A DNA stretch of 64,000 bases from assembly GCF_015350995.1 (NCBI RefSeq), contig NZ_JADKRW010000002.1, forward strand, positions 615,458-679,457. Reading direction: 5' to 3'. Position numbers and translations under genes: made by a program. Shown here piece after piece: positions 1 through 8,850 of this stretch (the stretch's first letter is position 1; every line of letters begins with the position of its first letter). Below the pieces are notes generated by a model. It was not told where the DNA came from. It saw only the letters and a program-made list of their open reading frames with translations, and ran no database searches. Source of the stretch: Curtobacterium sp. VKM Ac-1393. GTDB taxonomy: Bacteria > Actinomycetota > Actinomycetes > Actinomycetales > Microbacteriaceae.

Positions 1-542
1 TGACGGTCCTGCTCGGCATCGTGACGCGCGGCGGACGACCGCTCCCCGGCCTGCCGCGGTTCGCCGTGCAGCTCGTGCACCGCGACGTCGCCCTGGCGTC
101 CACCGTGCTCGTGGTCGTGCACGTCGTGACGCTCCTGCTGGACACCGAGGCCGAACTCCGGCTCGTCGACACGATCGTGCCGTTCGTCGGTGCCTACCGC
201 TGGTTCTGGCTCGGCCTCGGCACGCTCGCGGTCGACCTGCTCGTGGTGCTCGTCGTCACGGGCATGCTCCGCCGGGTGATCGGGCCGCGGGTGTTCCGCG
301 CCGTGCACTGGGCGGCGTACGCGATGTGGCCGATCGCCCTGGCGCACGCGATCGGCACCGGGACCGACGGTACGTCCGCCTGGTTCCTGGTCGTCGCCGG
401 GGTGTGCGCCGCCGCGGTCGTCGGTGCCGTCGCCTGGCGCTGCACCGCCCGCGTCACCGAGTTCCGTTCCCCGCCGACGGGACGCCCGCACCCGGCCGGC
501 CCGCACCCGATCGACCCGCAGCCGATGGAGGCCCTCCGATGA
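1..542 (+). CDS. Ferric-reductase-like transmembrane protein (5' truncated by window)
   Basis: The frame is open to the window edge, so the true start lies upstream; an internal GTG at 21 is probably not the start. The visible 180 residues hold about four hydrophobic helices with histidines in membrane segments (HR before helix 1, VHVVT, AVHWAAY, LAHAIG). This is the heme-ligand pattern of ferric-reductase-like membrane domains. The C-terminus is a short Pro/His-rich tail. The stop overlaps the next start (ATGA at 539), so it is translationally coupled to the NuoF-like and ferredoxin genes. It likely passes electrons across the membrane through heme b; the acceptor is unknown. Confidence 0.75.
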   Translation, partial: TVLLGIVTRGGRPLPGLPRFAVQLVHRDVALASTVLVVVHVVTLLLDTEAELRLVDTIVPFVGAYRWFWLGLGTLAVDLLVVLVVTGMLRRVIGPRVFRAVHWAAYAMWPIALAHAIGTGTDGTSAWFLVVAGVCAAAVVGAVAWRCTARVTEFRSPPTGRPHPAGPHPIDPQPMEALR

Positions 543-1804
543 CCGTGACCCACCCGCTCACCGTCCAGCCGCCGACCGGCACGCAGCGACTCCTCGCCGC
601 AGCCGGCCCCGGGCTCGACGACCACGAACGCACCCACGGCCCGCTCCCGCACGTCGGGCCGGGGGTCATCGACGAGATCGCCCTGGCCGGGGTCGACGGC
701 CGTGGGGGAGCCGGGTTCCCGCTCGCCCGCAAGCTCGACGCCGTGGCGGGACGGAGCCGGCGCGGCAGCCGTGGCGCTCCGACCGTCATCGCGAACGGTG
801 CCGAGGGTGAACCGGCCAGCCGCAAGGACGCCGTCCTGCTCGAGCGAGCACCGCACCTGGTGCTCGACGGCATCGTCGTCGCGGCACAGGCGATCGGCGC
901 GACCGAGGCCGTCGTCGCCACCAGCGAGCGGCTCGCCGACCGGGTCGGACGCGCACTGGCGGAACGCACCGACCCGGTCGCCATCGCGGTCCGGGTCCTG
1001 CCGCACAGCTCGTTCGTCGCCGGGCAGGCCACGGCACTCGCCTCGGCCGTCGCCGGTGGACGAGGACTGCCGGAGGACCGTGTCGTCCGGCTCGCCGAGC
1101 GTGGCCCGAGCGGCCGCCCGACCCTCGTGTCGAACGTCGAGACCCTCGCCCAGGCGGCACTCGTCGCACGGTACGGGGCCGTGTGGGCGCGCAGCGTCGG
1201 CAGCGCGAGTGCTCCCGGCACCCGACTCGTGACGGTCAGCGACGTGACGGACCCGGCCGGGGCCGTGGTGCTGGAGACCGCCGGGGGTGCGCCGCTCGGG
1301 CAGCTGCTGGAGGCCTCCCGGCTGACGGCCGCCGACCCGCGACGGACGCGAGCCGTCCTGGTCGGTGGGTGGGGCGGCACCTGGGTGCCGGCCGCGGCGC
1401 TCGATGCGACGTTCGACGTCGACGGGCTCGCGCCGTGGGGTGCGGCGCCCGGAGCCGGCGTGCTGGCCGTGCTCGACGACCGGACCTGTCCGATCGGGGT
1501 GACGGCACGGCTCGCCGCGGCACTCGCCGGCGCCTCCGCCGGACGCTGCGGGCCGTGCGTGAACGGCCTGCCGCGGATCGCCGACGTGGTCGCCGCGCTG
1601 GCGGCGGGCCGGCACGGGGCACGGCTCGCCGGACCGTCAGACCTGGCCGCCGAGGTGCGCCGGGTCGCCGCGCTCGTCGACGGACGCGGCGCCTGTCATC
1701 ACCCGGACGGCGTCGCGCGGATGGTGCGCAGCGCACTCGACGTGTTCCACGACGACGTGCAGGCCCACCTCGGTGGCCGGTGTCTGGTCGGGGGTGCACG
1801 ATGA
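539..1804 (+). CDS. NuoF/SLBB-type NADH:acceptor oxidoreductase subunit
   Basis: 421 aa, ATG overlapping the upstream stop. It resembles the NADH-quinone oxidoreductase 51-kDa (NuoF) family. GRGGAGFP near residue 55 and the IANGAEGEPAS stretch form the FMN/NADH site. A SLBB-like beta-grasp region lies mid-protein (GAVVLETAGGAPLG). A cysteine cluster AGRCGPCVNG near residue 340 and a later GACHHPDG could bind Fe-S. It is shorter and more divergent than true NuoF and has no complex I genes beside it. With the heme membrane protein and the ferredoxin it probably forms a small electron-transfer complex; the substrate cannot be read from sequence. Confidence 0.75.
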   Translation: MTVTHPLTVQPPTGTQRLLAAAGPGLDDHERTHGPLPHVGPGVIDEIALAGVDGRGGAGFPLARKLDAVAGRSRRGSRGAPTVIANGAEGEPASRKDAVLLERAPHLVLDGIVVAAQAIGATEAVVATSERLADRVGRALAERTDPVAIAVRVLPHSSFVAGQATALASAVAGGRGLPEDRVVRLAERGPSGRPTLVSNVETLAQAALVARYGAVWARSVGSASAPGTRLVTVSDVTDPAGAVVLETAGGAPLGQLLEASRLTAADPRRTRAVLVGGWGGTWVPAAALDATFDVDGLAPWGAAPGAGVLAVLDDRTCPIGVTARLAAALAGASAGRCGPCVNGLPRIADVVAALAAGRHGARLAGPSDLAAEVRRVAALVDGRGACHHPDGVARMVRSALDVFHDDVQAHLGGRCLVGGAR

Positions 1805-2043
1805 CCGGTGGCCGGGCGGCTGCCGGCGACGCGGCGCTGCACGTGGACTGGACCCGCTGCCGGGGCCGCGGGCTGTGCACGGAGCTGTTCGCCGAACGCT
1901 TGGCGCGGGACGAGTGGGGCTACCCGATCGCGCGGGACGGCGGGGGGACGCGGGACGTGCCGGTGCGACCGGACGAACGTGCCGCCGCTGCGGACGCTGT
2001 GGCGATGTGCCCGCTGCAGGCGCTCCGGCTGGTCGAGCGGTGA
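1801..2043 (+). CDS. Small ferredoxin, [3Fe-4S]-type
   Basis: 80 aa. The ATG overlaps the previous stop (ATGA). Only three cysteines form the cluster motif: CRGRGLC near residues 20-26 and a C-terminal CPLQAL. This is the pattern of single-cluster [3Fe-4S] ferredoxins that commonly serve actinobacterial redox enzymes. As the third gene of the operon it likely shuttles electrons for the NuoF-like protein. Confidence 0.8.
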   Translation: MTGGRAAAGDAALHVDWTRCRGRGLCTELFAERLARDEWGYPIARDGGGTRDVPVRPDERAAAADAVAMCPLQALRLVER

Positions 2044-2053
2044 ATCGGGGCGC

Positions 2054-3262
2054 TCAGTACCAGTGCGGGTTGACGCTCATCTCGTGGCCCCATGCACCAC
2101 AGGGCGACCCGTAGGCGCTCTTGATGTAGGCGAGCCCCCAGTTGATCTGCGTGTTCGCGTTCGTCCGCCAATCCGCCCCGGCCGCCGACATCTTGTCGGC
2201 CGGCAGCGACTGCGGGATGCCGTAGGCGCCGCTCGAGGCGTTCAGCGCGTTGGCCCGCCAGCCGGACTCCTGCGTCCACAGCGACACCAGGCACGAGAAC
2301 TGGTCGTCGCCCCAGCCGTAGGACCCGAGGGCGCTCCTGGCGTAGCCCTGCGCCGCTGCCGGGTCGACGACGACGCCGCCGGTGCTCGGGTAGCTCGTGC
2401 CCGAGCCGCCGCTGGCGCCCGTGCTCCCGCCAGTGTCGGCGCTCGCCGAGGCTGCTGCGGCCGCCTGTGCTGCCGCAGCCGCCGCGCGCTTCCGCTGCTG
2501 CTCGGCCTTCTGTGCCGCGACCTTCTGCCCGAGCTCGTACCCGGCTGCCTGCTTCGCGGTGGTGTCCCGAAGCGAGGCCAGCTGCGCGTACAGCTGGTCG
2601 CTGTGCTGTTCGGTCGACTCGACCGCGGCGTTCGCCACAGCCTCGGCCGACTCCGCCGCGGCCGAGCGCTCCTCGGCTGCCTGCGCGCGCGTCGCGCGCT
2701 CGCGTTCGGCCCGTTCGGCCTGCTCGTGCAGTGACGACGCCGTGCCGGCGGCGACCGATGCCTCGTCCATCACGCCGGACCAGGTCGACGACAGCTGGCC
2801 GAGGGCGCCGAGCTGGTAGAGCAGTTGGTCGGGGTTCTTCGCCGTCGCGATCCGGGTGGTCATCTGGTTCGTGCTGCCGTCGCGGTACAGGTTCGCGGCG
2901 AGCTGTCCGGCGCGCGTCTGCGCGCGCTCGGCCGTCTCCGACGCCTGCTGCGCCTGGGCCTGGAGGCTCGTGGCGGCCTGGGTGGCGCTCGCCAGCTCCG
3001 CCTCGGCGGCGTCCGCCTTCGACGATGCCGTCAGCGCTGCCTGCGACTTCGCGGCGGCCTCGTCCTGCGCAGACTGCAGTGCCGCCTGGACCTTCGAGAC
3101 CTCGGCACGCTTCGACTGCTCGTTGCCCTTCGCCCGCTGGACGTCCTGCCACGTCGGGTACTCCGTCGCGGTCGCCGGGACAGCGGTGAGGACCGGGGCG
3201 ACGAGCGCGCCGACGACCACGGCGGCCGCGACGAGCACGCCCCGCGAAGGGGTGAGACGCAT
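2054..3262 (-). CDS. Secreted coiled-coil protein with transglycosylase-like C-terminal domain
   Basis: 402 aa. The ATG at 3262 is followed by a Sec signal peptide (MRLTPSRG, a hydrophobic Ala/Val core, then ATATE near residue 33). Residues about 40-270 are Ala/Gln/Glu/Lys-rich and read as a long coiled coil. An Ala/Ser/Gly linker leads to a C-terminal lysozyme-fold domain with LWTQESGWRANALN, ending in NPHWY. The Glu of TQESGW is the expected catalytic acid. The arrangement matches actinobacterial cell-wall hydrolases in which a coiled coil gates a hydrolase domain. Likely role: peptidoglycan remodelling. It is convergent with the upstream ferredoxin operon and divergent from pnp. Confidence 0.8.
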   Translation of the reverse strand: MRLTPSRGVLVAAAVVVGALVAPVLTAVPATATEYPTWQDVQRAKGNEQSKRAEVSKVQAALQSAQDEAAAKSQAALTASSKADAAEAELASATQAATSLQAQAQQASETAERAQTRAGQLAANLYRDGSTNQMTTRIATAKNPDQLLYQLGALGQLSSTWSGVMDEASVAAGTASSLHEQAERAERERATRAQAAEERSAAAESAEAVANAAVESTEQHSDQLYAQLASLRDTTAKQAAGYELGQKVAAQKAEQQRKRAAAAAAQAAAAASASADTGGSTGASGGSGTSYPSTGGVVVDPAAAQGYARSALGSYGWGDDQFSCLVSLWTQESGWRANALNASSGAYGIPQSLPADKMSAAGADWRTNANTQINWGLAYIKSAYGSPCGAWGHEMSVNPHWY

Positions 3263-3328
3263 GTTCGGCAGGCTACCGATGTTCACCACGAGTCCAGCGA
3301 GCCGCGCCGCCGACAGCCTGAGGACTGG

Positions 3329-3334
3329 TAAAGT
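3329..3334 (+). promoter_or_regulatory. Candidate -10 box (TAAAGT) of the pnp promoter
   Basis: TAAAGT is the best -10 match in the divergent region between the transglycosylase gene and pnp. Transcription from here would start just before the 3342-3364 hairpin and give a leader of about 200 nt. No clear -35 is seen. Confidence 0.35.
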
Positions 3335-3341
3335 CCACCGT

Positions 3342-3364
3342 GTCCGAGGACTCATTCCCCGGAC
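3342..3364 (+). promoter_or_regulatory. Hairpin at the 5' end of the predicted pnp leader
   Basis: Arms of 8 nt (GTCCGAGG / CCCCGGAC, one mismatch) enclose a 7-nt loop. In Escherichia coli and Streptomyces, pnp mRNA is autoregulated through RNase III cleavage of a leader stem. This hairpin is suitably placed for that, but the link is inference. Confidence 0.35.
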
Positions 3365-3544
3365 GTCACACACAACACTGCGCAGGCCGGGCACGGAGCT
3401 GGTCATCGGTGGTGGCTCGCGGGCCGGAACGGTTTCCCGAGTGCTTCTACTGCTGGCCAGACATGCGTCCGGAACGATCGGCGCGCACGCACCATCGAGT
3501 GCCGTCGCCAAGGCCTGCCGGAAACACATCAAGGAGGCGCCCTT

Positions 3545-5812
3545 TTGGAGGGTCCCGAGATCAAGTTCGCCGAAGCCGTCATCGACAACGGCAAGTACGG
3601 CAAGCGCACCGTCCGGTTCGAGACCGGTCGGCTCGCACAGCAGGCACAGGGCGCGGTCGCCGCGTACCTCGACGAGGAAACGATGCTCCTCTCGGCCACC
3701 AGTGCCGGCAAGCACCCGCGTGAAGGCTTCGACTTCTTCCCGCTGACCGTCGACGTCGAGGAGCGCTCGTACGCCGCCGGCAAGATCCCCGGTTCGTTCT
3801 TCCGCCGCGAAGGCCGTCCGTCGACCGAGGCCATCCTGGTCTGCCGTCTCATCGACCGGCCGCTGCGCCCGTCGTTCGTCGACGGCCTGCGCAACGAGGT
3901 CCAGATCGTCATCACCGTCCTGAGCATCGCTCCGGACGAGTTCTACGACGCGCTGGCCATCAACGCCGCGTCCGCGTCGACGCAGATCTCCGGTCTGCCG
4001 TTCTCCGGCCCGATCGCCGGTGTGCGCCTCGCGCTGATCGGCGACCAGTGGGTCGCGTTCCCGAAGGCATCGCAGCTCGCCGAGGCCGTGTTCGACCTCA
4101 CCGTCGCCGGCCGTGTCGTCACGGACGACGCGGGCAACGAGGACGTCGCGATCATGATGGTCGAGGCTGAGGCCACCGAGCACGCCTGGGACCTCATCCA
4201 GGGCGGCGCCACCAAGCCCGACGAGGCCATCGTCGCGCAGGGTCTCGAGGCGGCCAAGCCGTTCCTCAAGTCCCTCGTCGACGCCCAGGCCAAGCTCGCC
4301 GCGCAGTCGGCCAAGGAGATCCAGGACTACCCGGTCTTCCCGCCGTACGCGCCCGAGGTCTACTCCGCTGTCGAGGCCCTCGCGCTCTCCGAGCTCGGTG
4401 ACGTCTACAAGATCGCCGCGAAGACCGAGCGCCAGGACGCCGACGACGCACTCAAGTCGCGCGTCAAGTCGGCCATCGCGGAGCAGGTCACCGCGGGCTC
4501 GCTGCCCGAGGTCGCCAACTCGCAGGTCAGCGCCGCGTACAAGTCGGTCACGAAGAAGGTCGTCCGCGGCCGCATCCTGACCGAGCAGATCCGCATGGAC
4601 GGCCGTGGCCTCGCCGACATCCGTCCGCTCGACGCCGAGGTCGCCGTGATCCCGCGCGTCCACGGTTCGGCGATCTTCCAGCGCGGCGAGACGCAGATCC
4701 TCGGCGTCACCACGCTGAACATGCTCAAGATGGAGCAGCAGATCGACTCGCTGTCGCCCGTCACGAAGAAGCGCTACCTGCACCACTACAACTTCCCGCC
4801 CTACTCGACCGGTGAGACCGGCCGCGTGGGTTCGCCGAAGCGTCGCGAGATCGGGCACGGCTTCCTCGCCGAGCGCGCCCTCGTGCCGGTGCTGCCGTCG
4901 CGTGAAGAGTTCCCGTACGCCATCCGTCAGGTCTCCGAGGCGCTCAGCTCCAACGGCTCGACCTCGATGGGTTCCGTCTGCGCCTCGACCCTCTCGCTGC
5001 TCAACGCCGGTGTGCCCCTCAAGGCCCCGGTCGCCGGCATCGCGATGGGCCTGGTGTCCGACACCGTCGACGGTCAGACCCGCTACGCGGCGCTGACCGA
5101 CATCCTCGGTGCGGAAGACGCCCTCGGCGACATGGACTTCAAGGTCGCCGGTACCTCGGAGTTCGTCACCGCGATCCAGCTCGACACCAAGCTCGACGGC
5201 ATCCCGTCGACGGTCCTCGACGCCGCGCTCAAGCAGGCCAAGGAGGCCCGCTCGGCCATCCTCGGTGTGCTGAACGAGGCGATCGACGCCCCCGACGAGA
5301 TGGCGGACACCGCTCCTCGTGTCATCTCGGTGCAGATCCCCGTCGACAAGATCGGCGAGCTGATCGGCCCGAAGGGCAAGACGATCAACGGCATCCAGGA
5401 CGAGACCGGAGCCGACATCTCGATCGAGGACAACGGCACCGTCTACATCGGTGCCGTCGACGGACCGTCGGCCGAGGCTGCTCGTGCCCAGGTCAACGCG
5501 ATCGCGAACCCGACCAACCCGGAGATCGGGGACCAGTTCCTCGGCACCGTCGTGAAGATCGCCACCTTCGGCGCCTTCGTGTCGCTCCTGCCGGGCCGTG
5601 ACGGTCTGCTCCACGTCTCCGAGGTGCGCAAGCTCGCCGGTGGCAAGCGGGTCGAGAACGTCGAGGACGTCCTGGGCGTCGGCCAGAAGGTCCTGGTCGA
5701 GGTCACCAAGGTGGACGACCGCGGCAAGCTGTCGCTCGCGCCGGTCGTCGCCGAGGAGTCGGACACCGACTCCAGCGGTGCCCGCGAGGAGTCGACGGAC
5801 GCCACCGTCTGA
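3545..5812 (+). CDS. pnp: Polyribonucleotide nucleotidyltransferase (PNPase)
   Basis: 755 aa, full family length. TTG start with AAGGAGG 7 nt upstream (3531-3537) and the actinobacterial N-terminus [16 protein letters not shown]. Two RNase PH domains (about residues 10-150 and 325-550) flank a helical linker. A KH domain carries IGPKGKTI near residue 607 and an S1 domain ([17 protein letters not shown]) begins near residue 662. It degrades RNA 3'-5' phosphorolytically. It is transcribed alone and ends at a strong hairpin at 5829. Confidence 0.97.
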   Translation: MEGPEIKFAEAVIDNGKYGKRTVRFETGRLAQQAQGAVAAYLDEETMLLSATSAGKHPREGFDFFPLTVDVEERSYAAGKIPGSFFRREGRPSTEAILVCRLIDRPLRPSFVDGLRNEVQIVITVLSIAPDEFYDALAINAASASTQISGLPFSGPIAGVRLALIGDQWVAFPKASQLAEAVFDLTVAGRVVTDDAGNEDVAIMMVEAEATEHAWDLIQGGATKPDEAIVAQGLEAAKPFLKSLVDAQAKLAAQSAKEIQDYPVFPPYAPEVYSAVEALALSELGDVYKIAAKTERQDADDALKSRVKSAIAEQVTAGSLPEVANSQVSAAYKSVTKKVVRGRILTEQIRMDGRGLADIRPLDAEVAVIPRVHGSAIFQRGETQILGVTTLNMLKMEQQIDSLSPVTKKRYLHHYNFPPYSTGETGRVGSPKRREIGHGFLAERALVPVLPSREEFPYAIRQVSEALSSNGSTSMGSVCASTLSLLNAGVPLKAPVAGIAMGLVSDTVDGQTRYAALTDILGAEDALGDMDFKVAGTSEFVTAIQLDTKLDGIPSTVLDAALKQAKEARSAILGVLNEAIDAPDEMADTAPRVISVQIPVDKIGELIGPKGKTINGIQDETGADISIEDNGTVYIGAVDGPSAEAARAQVNAIANPTNPEIGDQFLGTVVKIATFGAFVSLLPGRDGLLHVSEVRKLAGGKRVENVEDVLGVGQKVLVEVTKVDDRGKLSLAPVVAEESDTDSSGAREESTDATV

Positions 5813-5828
5813 TCCACCCCTGGCACAC

Positions 5829-5864
5829 GAACGGCCGTCGTCCCTCGCGGGGCGGCGGCCGTTC
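5829..5864. terminator. Hairpin terminator between pnp and the PEBP gene
   Basis: GAACGGCCG (5829-5837) pairs with CGGCCGTTC (5856-5864), with further GC pairing inside. It lies just after the pnp stop and faces the convergent PEBP gene, so it may serve both strands. No clear U-tract, as is usual in this GC-rich genome. Confidence 0.7.
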
Positions 5865-5888
5865 GCTGTTGCGGTGGGGCGGGCGGCG

Positions 5889-6416
5889 TCAGGCGGCGGG
5901 GGTCTCCTGCGTGCCGACGAGCTGCGCGCGGCCGAGCAGGTGCTCGCGGAGCACGAAGCCGACGACCGCGGGGGTCGCGTCGGCGGGGGCCTCGAGCAGC
6001 GGCACGTCGAGGGCGCTCAGCGTGAAGAAGTAGCGGTGCACGCCGTGGCCGGCGGGCGGTGCCGCGCCGAGGAACGTGTCGGTGCCGAACTCGTTGCGCC
6101 GGCGGAGTGCCTCGGCCGGCAGCAGGGCGTCGTCCGTGCCGGCACCCGTTGGCAGTGACGTCGCGGACGCCGGGATGTCGGTCAGGCTCCAGTGCCAGAA
6201 GCCCGAGCCGGTCGGGGCGTCGGGGTCGTACACGGTGAGCACGAAGCTCTTCGTGCCCTCGGGAGCGCCGGACCACTCGAGTGCGGGGGAGCGGTCCTCG
6301 CCACCGGCGTCGGTGCCGCGCGCCCAGGTCGGCAGCGCACCGCCGTCGGTGAAGTCGGGGCTGGTCAGGGTGAACGTGGGGACCTCGGGGAGGTTCCAGT
6401 TGGGGTCGTTGGCCAT
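5889..6416 (-). CDS. YbhB/YbcL family (PEBP, Raf kinase inhibitor-like) protein
   Basis: 175 aa starting MANDPNWNLPEVPTF at 6416. PEBP-fold landmarks are present: SPALEWSGAPEGTKSFVLTVYDPDAPTGSGFWHW (signature DPDAP and HW) and GHGVHRYFFTLSAL. Bacterial members bind small anions or phospholipid-like ligands; their physiological role is mostly unknown. Cytoplasmic, with no signal peptide. Single gene, convergent with pnp. Confidence 0.9.
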   Translation of the reverse strand: MANDPNWNLPEVPTFTLTSPDFTDGGALPTWARGTDAGGEDRSPALEWSGAPEGTKSFVLTVYDPDAPTGSGFWHWSLTDIPASATSLPTGAGTDDALLPAEALRRRNEFGTDTFLGAAPPAGHGVHRYFFTLSALDVPLLEAPADATPAVVGFVLREHLLGRAQLVGTQETPAA

Positions 6417-6613
6417 GCCTCCAGCCAACACCCGTGGCCTCGGTGGGCGCCCGAAGCCCGACACACGGTGCTCGTTTCGTCGGGCGGTGCGGCGTTGGGG
6501 GCTGGGTGCGGCGTTGTAGGCGCGCACGGAGCGCGGAAGCTCGCACGGGGCGCCAGAACGCGCACGGTGCGCCCGCGCACGCGCACGCGCACGGCGCACA
6601 GACCAGCCGCGCG

Positions 6614-7261
6614 TCAGCCGGCGAGGACGCGGTCGACGACGCGACCGAGGGCTGCGGTCGCCGCGATGGCGTCACCGGCGTAGGCACCGGCCATCGCCCC
6701 GTCGCGCGCGAGCATGAGCTCGTCGGCACCGTCGCCCGGCAGCTGGTGACCAGACTCCTGCAGCAGGGTCGCGAGCCGGTCGGTGTACCAGTCGCGGTGG
6801 GTGGCGACGACCTCGCGCACGGGGTCGCGGGGATCGTGGTACTCGGCGGCGGCGTTCAGGAACGCGCAGCCGCGGAAGCCGGGGTCGTTGACCTCGTCGG
6901 CCAGGGCGGCGACCCAGGCGCGGACCGCTGCGGCCGGGGAGCCGGCGTCGGCGACGAGCTGCTCCGTCCGTTCCTGCACGAGCGTGTGCTGGGTCCGGAT
7001 GTAGGCGAGGATCAGGTTGTCCTTCGACCCGTAGTGCTTGTAGAACGTCGCCTTCGTGACGCTCGCCTCGGAGATGAGACGGTCGACGCCGACGCTGTGG
7101 ATGCCCTCTTCGTAGAACAGGCGCATGGCCGTCTCGAGGATGCGGACCTTCGCGCCGCCGGAGCGGGGAGTCGGGGGGACGCTCGACCCGTCCGGCGACG
7201 CGAGGTTCGTGCTCGGACCAAGGAGACGCTGGACGGCCGGTTGGGGGGAATCGACCGTCAC
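6614..7261 (-). CDS. TetR/AcrR family transcriptional regulator
   Basis: 215 aa from GTG at 7261, chosen because AAGGAG sits 7 nt upstream; an upstream in-frame extension lacks coding character. After about 30 disordered residues comes a TetR HTH (VRILETAMRLFYEEGIHSVGVDRLISEASVTKATFYKHY). The ligand domain contains GFRGCAFLNAAAEY, typical of the YcdC/AcrR-like subgroup. It is divergent from the M16 peptidase gene. The palindrome at 7400-7417 overlaps its likely promoter and suggests autoregulation. Ligand unknown. Confidence 0.88.
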   Translation of the reverse strand: MTVDSPQPAVQRLLGPSTNLASPDGSSVPPTPRSGGAKVRILETAMRLFYEEGIHSVGVDRLISEASVTKATFYKHYGSKDNLILAYIRTQHTLVQERTEQLVADAGSPAAAVRAWVAALADEVNDPGFRGCAFLNAAAEYHDPRDPVREVVATHRDWYTDRLATLLQESGHQLPGDGADELMLARDGAMAGAYAGDAIAATAALGRVVDRVLAG

Positions 7262-7377
7262 AGCGTGGCTCCTTGGTTCATCGGCTCCGCGACCGAGTGG
7301 GGGGACTCGTGGCCGCGAGGACTGATGTCCCGAGCCGCCGGATCGAAATATAGGGGGGCTTCCGATCCGACGTGAAC

Positions 7378-7383
7378 GACTGT
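7378..7383 (-). promoter_or_regulatory. Candidate -10 box (TACAGT) of the tetR promoter
   Basis: On the minus strand TACAGT lies at 7383-7378, about 17 nt downstream of the operator-like palindrome. The operator would therefore cover the -35 region. Confidence 0.35.
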
Positions 7384-7399
7384 ACCACAAGGAGGACAG

Positions 7400-7417
7400 A
7401 CAGACGAGTCGGTCTGT
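7400..7417. promoter_or_regulatory. Operator-like palindrome, probable TetR binding site
   Basis: ACAGAC-GAGTCG-GTCTGT has perfect 6-bp arms, and GGACAGAC (7394-7401) / GTCTGTCC (7412-7419) extends the symmetry. Size and spacing are those of TetR-family operators, and it lies between the tetR gene and its divergent neighbour. Confidence 0.55.
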
Positions 7418-7493
7418 CCACATATTTTGTACCCCTCTTCGGGTGGCAGGCGCCGGGCCTGTGGAAACTGGGCGGCCAGCGCGGTGCGGTCAG

Positions 7494-7499
7494 TAGGCT
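7494..7499 (+). promoter_or_regulatory. Leaderless -10 box (TAGGCT) for the M16 peptidase
   Basis: TAGGCT lies 8 nt before the ATG at 7508, a spacing at which transcription would begin at or next to the start codon. Confidence 0.5.
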
Positions 7500-7507
7500 C
7501 GTCTGCG

Positions 7508-8842
7508 ATGAACCAGCCAGTGCCACTGCCGCTCGGGGCCCCGGACACGTCGTTCCTGACGTCCGGCGGGGCCTTCGTCCGTCGCACCGTGCTCCCCTCC
7601 GGCGTCCGCGTGCTGACCGAGGCGGTGCCCGGTGCCGCTTCGACGAGCATCGGGTTCTGGGTCGGCGTCGGCTCGCGCGACGAGCGTGACGGGCAGTTCG
7701 GGTCGACGCACTTCCTCGAACACCTGCTCTTCAAGGGCACCGAGACCCGGTCGGCGCTCGACATCGCCATCGCGTTCGACTCGGTCGGCGGCGAGCACAA
7801 CGCCGCGACGGCCAAGGAGTACACCTGCTACTACGCACGGGTCCGTGACGCCGACGTCCCGATGGCCGTGCAGGTGATCGGGGACATGGTGACCGCCTCC
7901 GTGCTCGAGGACGACGCCTTCGCGGTCGAGCGTGGCGTGATCCTCGAAGAGCTCGCGATGGCCGCCGACGACCCGGCCGACGTCGCGGGCGAGGCCTTCT
8001 TCGCCGCCGCGTTCGGCGCCCACCCGCTCGGCCGCCCCATCGGTGGTACCCCGGACAGCATCCGTGCCGTGCAGCGCGACGAGGTCCTGGCCCACTACCG
8101 CGAGCACTACGCCCCGAACGGCATCGTCGTGACGGCCGCCGGTGCCGTCGACCACGACCGGTTCTGCGACGAGGTCGCGGCGGTCTTCCACGACGCCCCG
8201 CACGCCGAGCCGCTCGCCCGGCGCACGCCGCAGACCGTCGCGGACCCCATCGAGCCGAAGCTCTCCGTGGTGCACCGTCCGACCGAGCAGGTCAGCATGC
8301 TCCGCGGATCACAGGGCCTCGACCTGCGCGACGAGCGTCGGCCGTCCCTGAGCGTCCTCAACGCGGTGCTCGGTGGCGGCATGAGCTCCCGTCTGTTCCA
8401 AGAGGTCCGCGAGCGCCGGGGCCTCGCGTACGCGGTGTCCTCGTTCGCGCCGGCCTACCTCGACAACGGTGCCTTCGGCGTCTACGCCGGCTGCGCCCCT
8501 GACAACGTCCCCGGGGTGATCGAGATCATCGACGCCGAGTTCCGCCGGATGGTGGACCACGGCATCACGGACGACGAACTGCGCCGGGCCAAGGGACAGA
8601 TCGAGGGTGCGCTGACCCTGTCGCTCGAGGACTCCGACGCCCGGATGACCCGCCTCGGCCGCTCCGAGCTCGGCACCGGCGAGTACACCGACCTGTCGAC
8701 CGCACTGGAGCGGGTGGATCGGGTCACCACCGACGGCGTGCTCGAACTCGCCCGCGACCTGCTGACCCGCCCGACGATCACGTCGGTGGTCGGGGCCGTG
8801 CAGCAGGACGAACTCGGCGCAGCGATCGGGATGGGCAGCTGA
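7508..8842 (+). CDS. M16 family zinc metallopeptidase (processing-peptidase-like)
   Basis: 444 aa. The inverted zinc motif HxxEH is HFLEH at residues 68-72, with the downstream zinc Glu in GVILEELAMAADDP near residue 145. The second half keeps the inactive M16 lobe (RRGLAYAVSSF). It corresponds to the single-chain PqqL/YmxG-like peptidases found downstream of pnp in many Gram-positive genomes. The ATG at 7508 has no Shine-Dalgarno but follows a -10 box. The histidine-phosphatase gene follows 8 nt later. Confidence 0.92.
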   Translation: MNQPVPLPLGAPDTSFLTSGGAFVRRTVLPSGVRVLTEAVPGAASTSIGFWVGVGSRDERDGQFGSTHFLEHLLFKGTETRSALDIAIAFDSVGGEHNAATAKEYTCYYARVRDADVPMAVQVIGDMVTASVLEDDAFAVERGVILEELAMAADDPADVAGEAFFAAAFGAHPLGRPIGGTPDSIRAVQRDEVLAHYREHYAPNGIVVTAAGAVDHDRFCDEVAAVFHDAPHAEPLARRTPQTVADPIEPKLSVVHRPTEQVSMLRGSQGLDLRDERRPSLSVLNAVLGGGMSSRLFQEVRERRGLAYAVSSFAPAYLDNGAFGVYAGCAPDNVPGVIEIIDAEFRRMVDHGITDDELRRAKGQIEGALTLSLEDSDARMTRLGRSELGTGEYTDLSTALERVDRVTTDGVLELARDLLTRPTITSVVGAVQQDELGAAIGMGS

Positions 8843-8850
8843 GCACGGAC

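Noticed and set aside
3263..5614. N-terminal extension of the transglycosylase across pnp
   Set aside because: The signal peptide begins at 3262; the upstream part is antisense to pnp.
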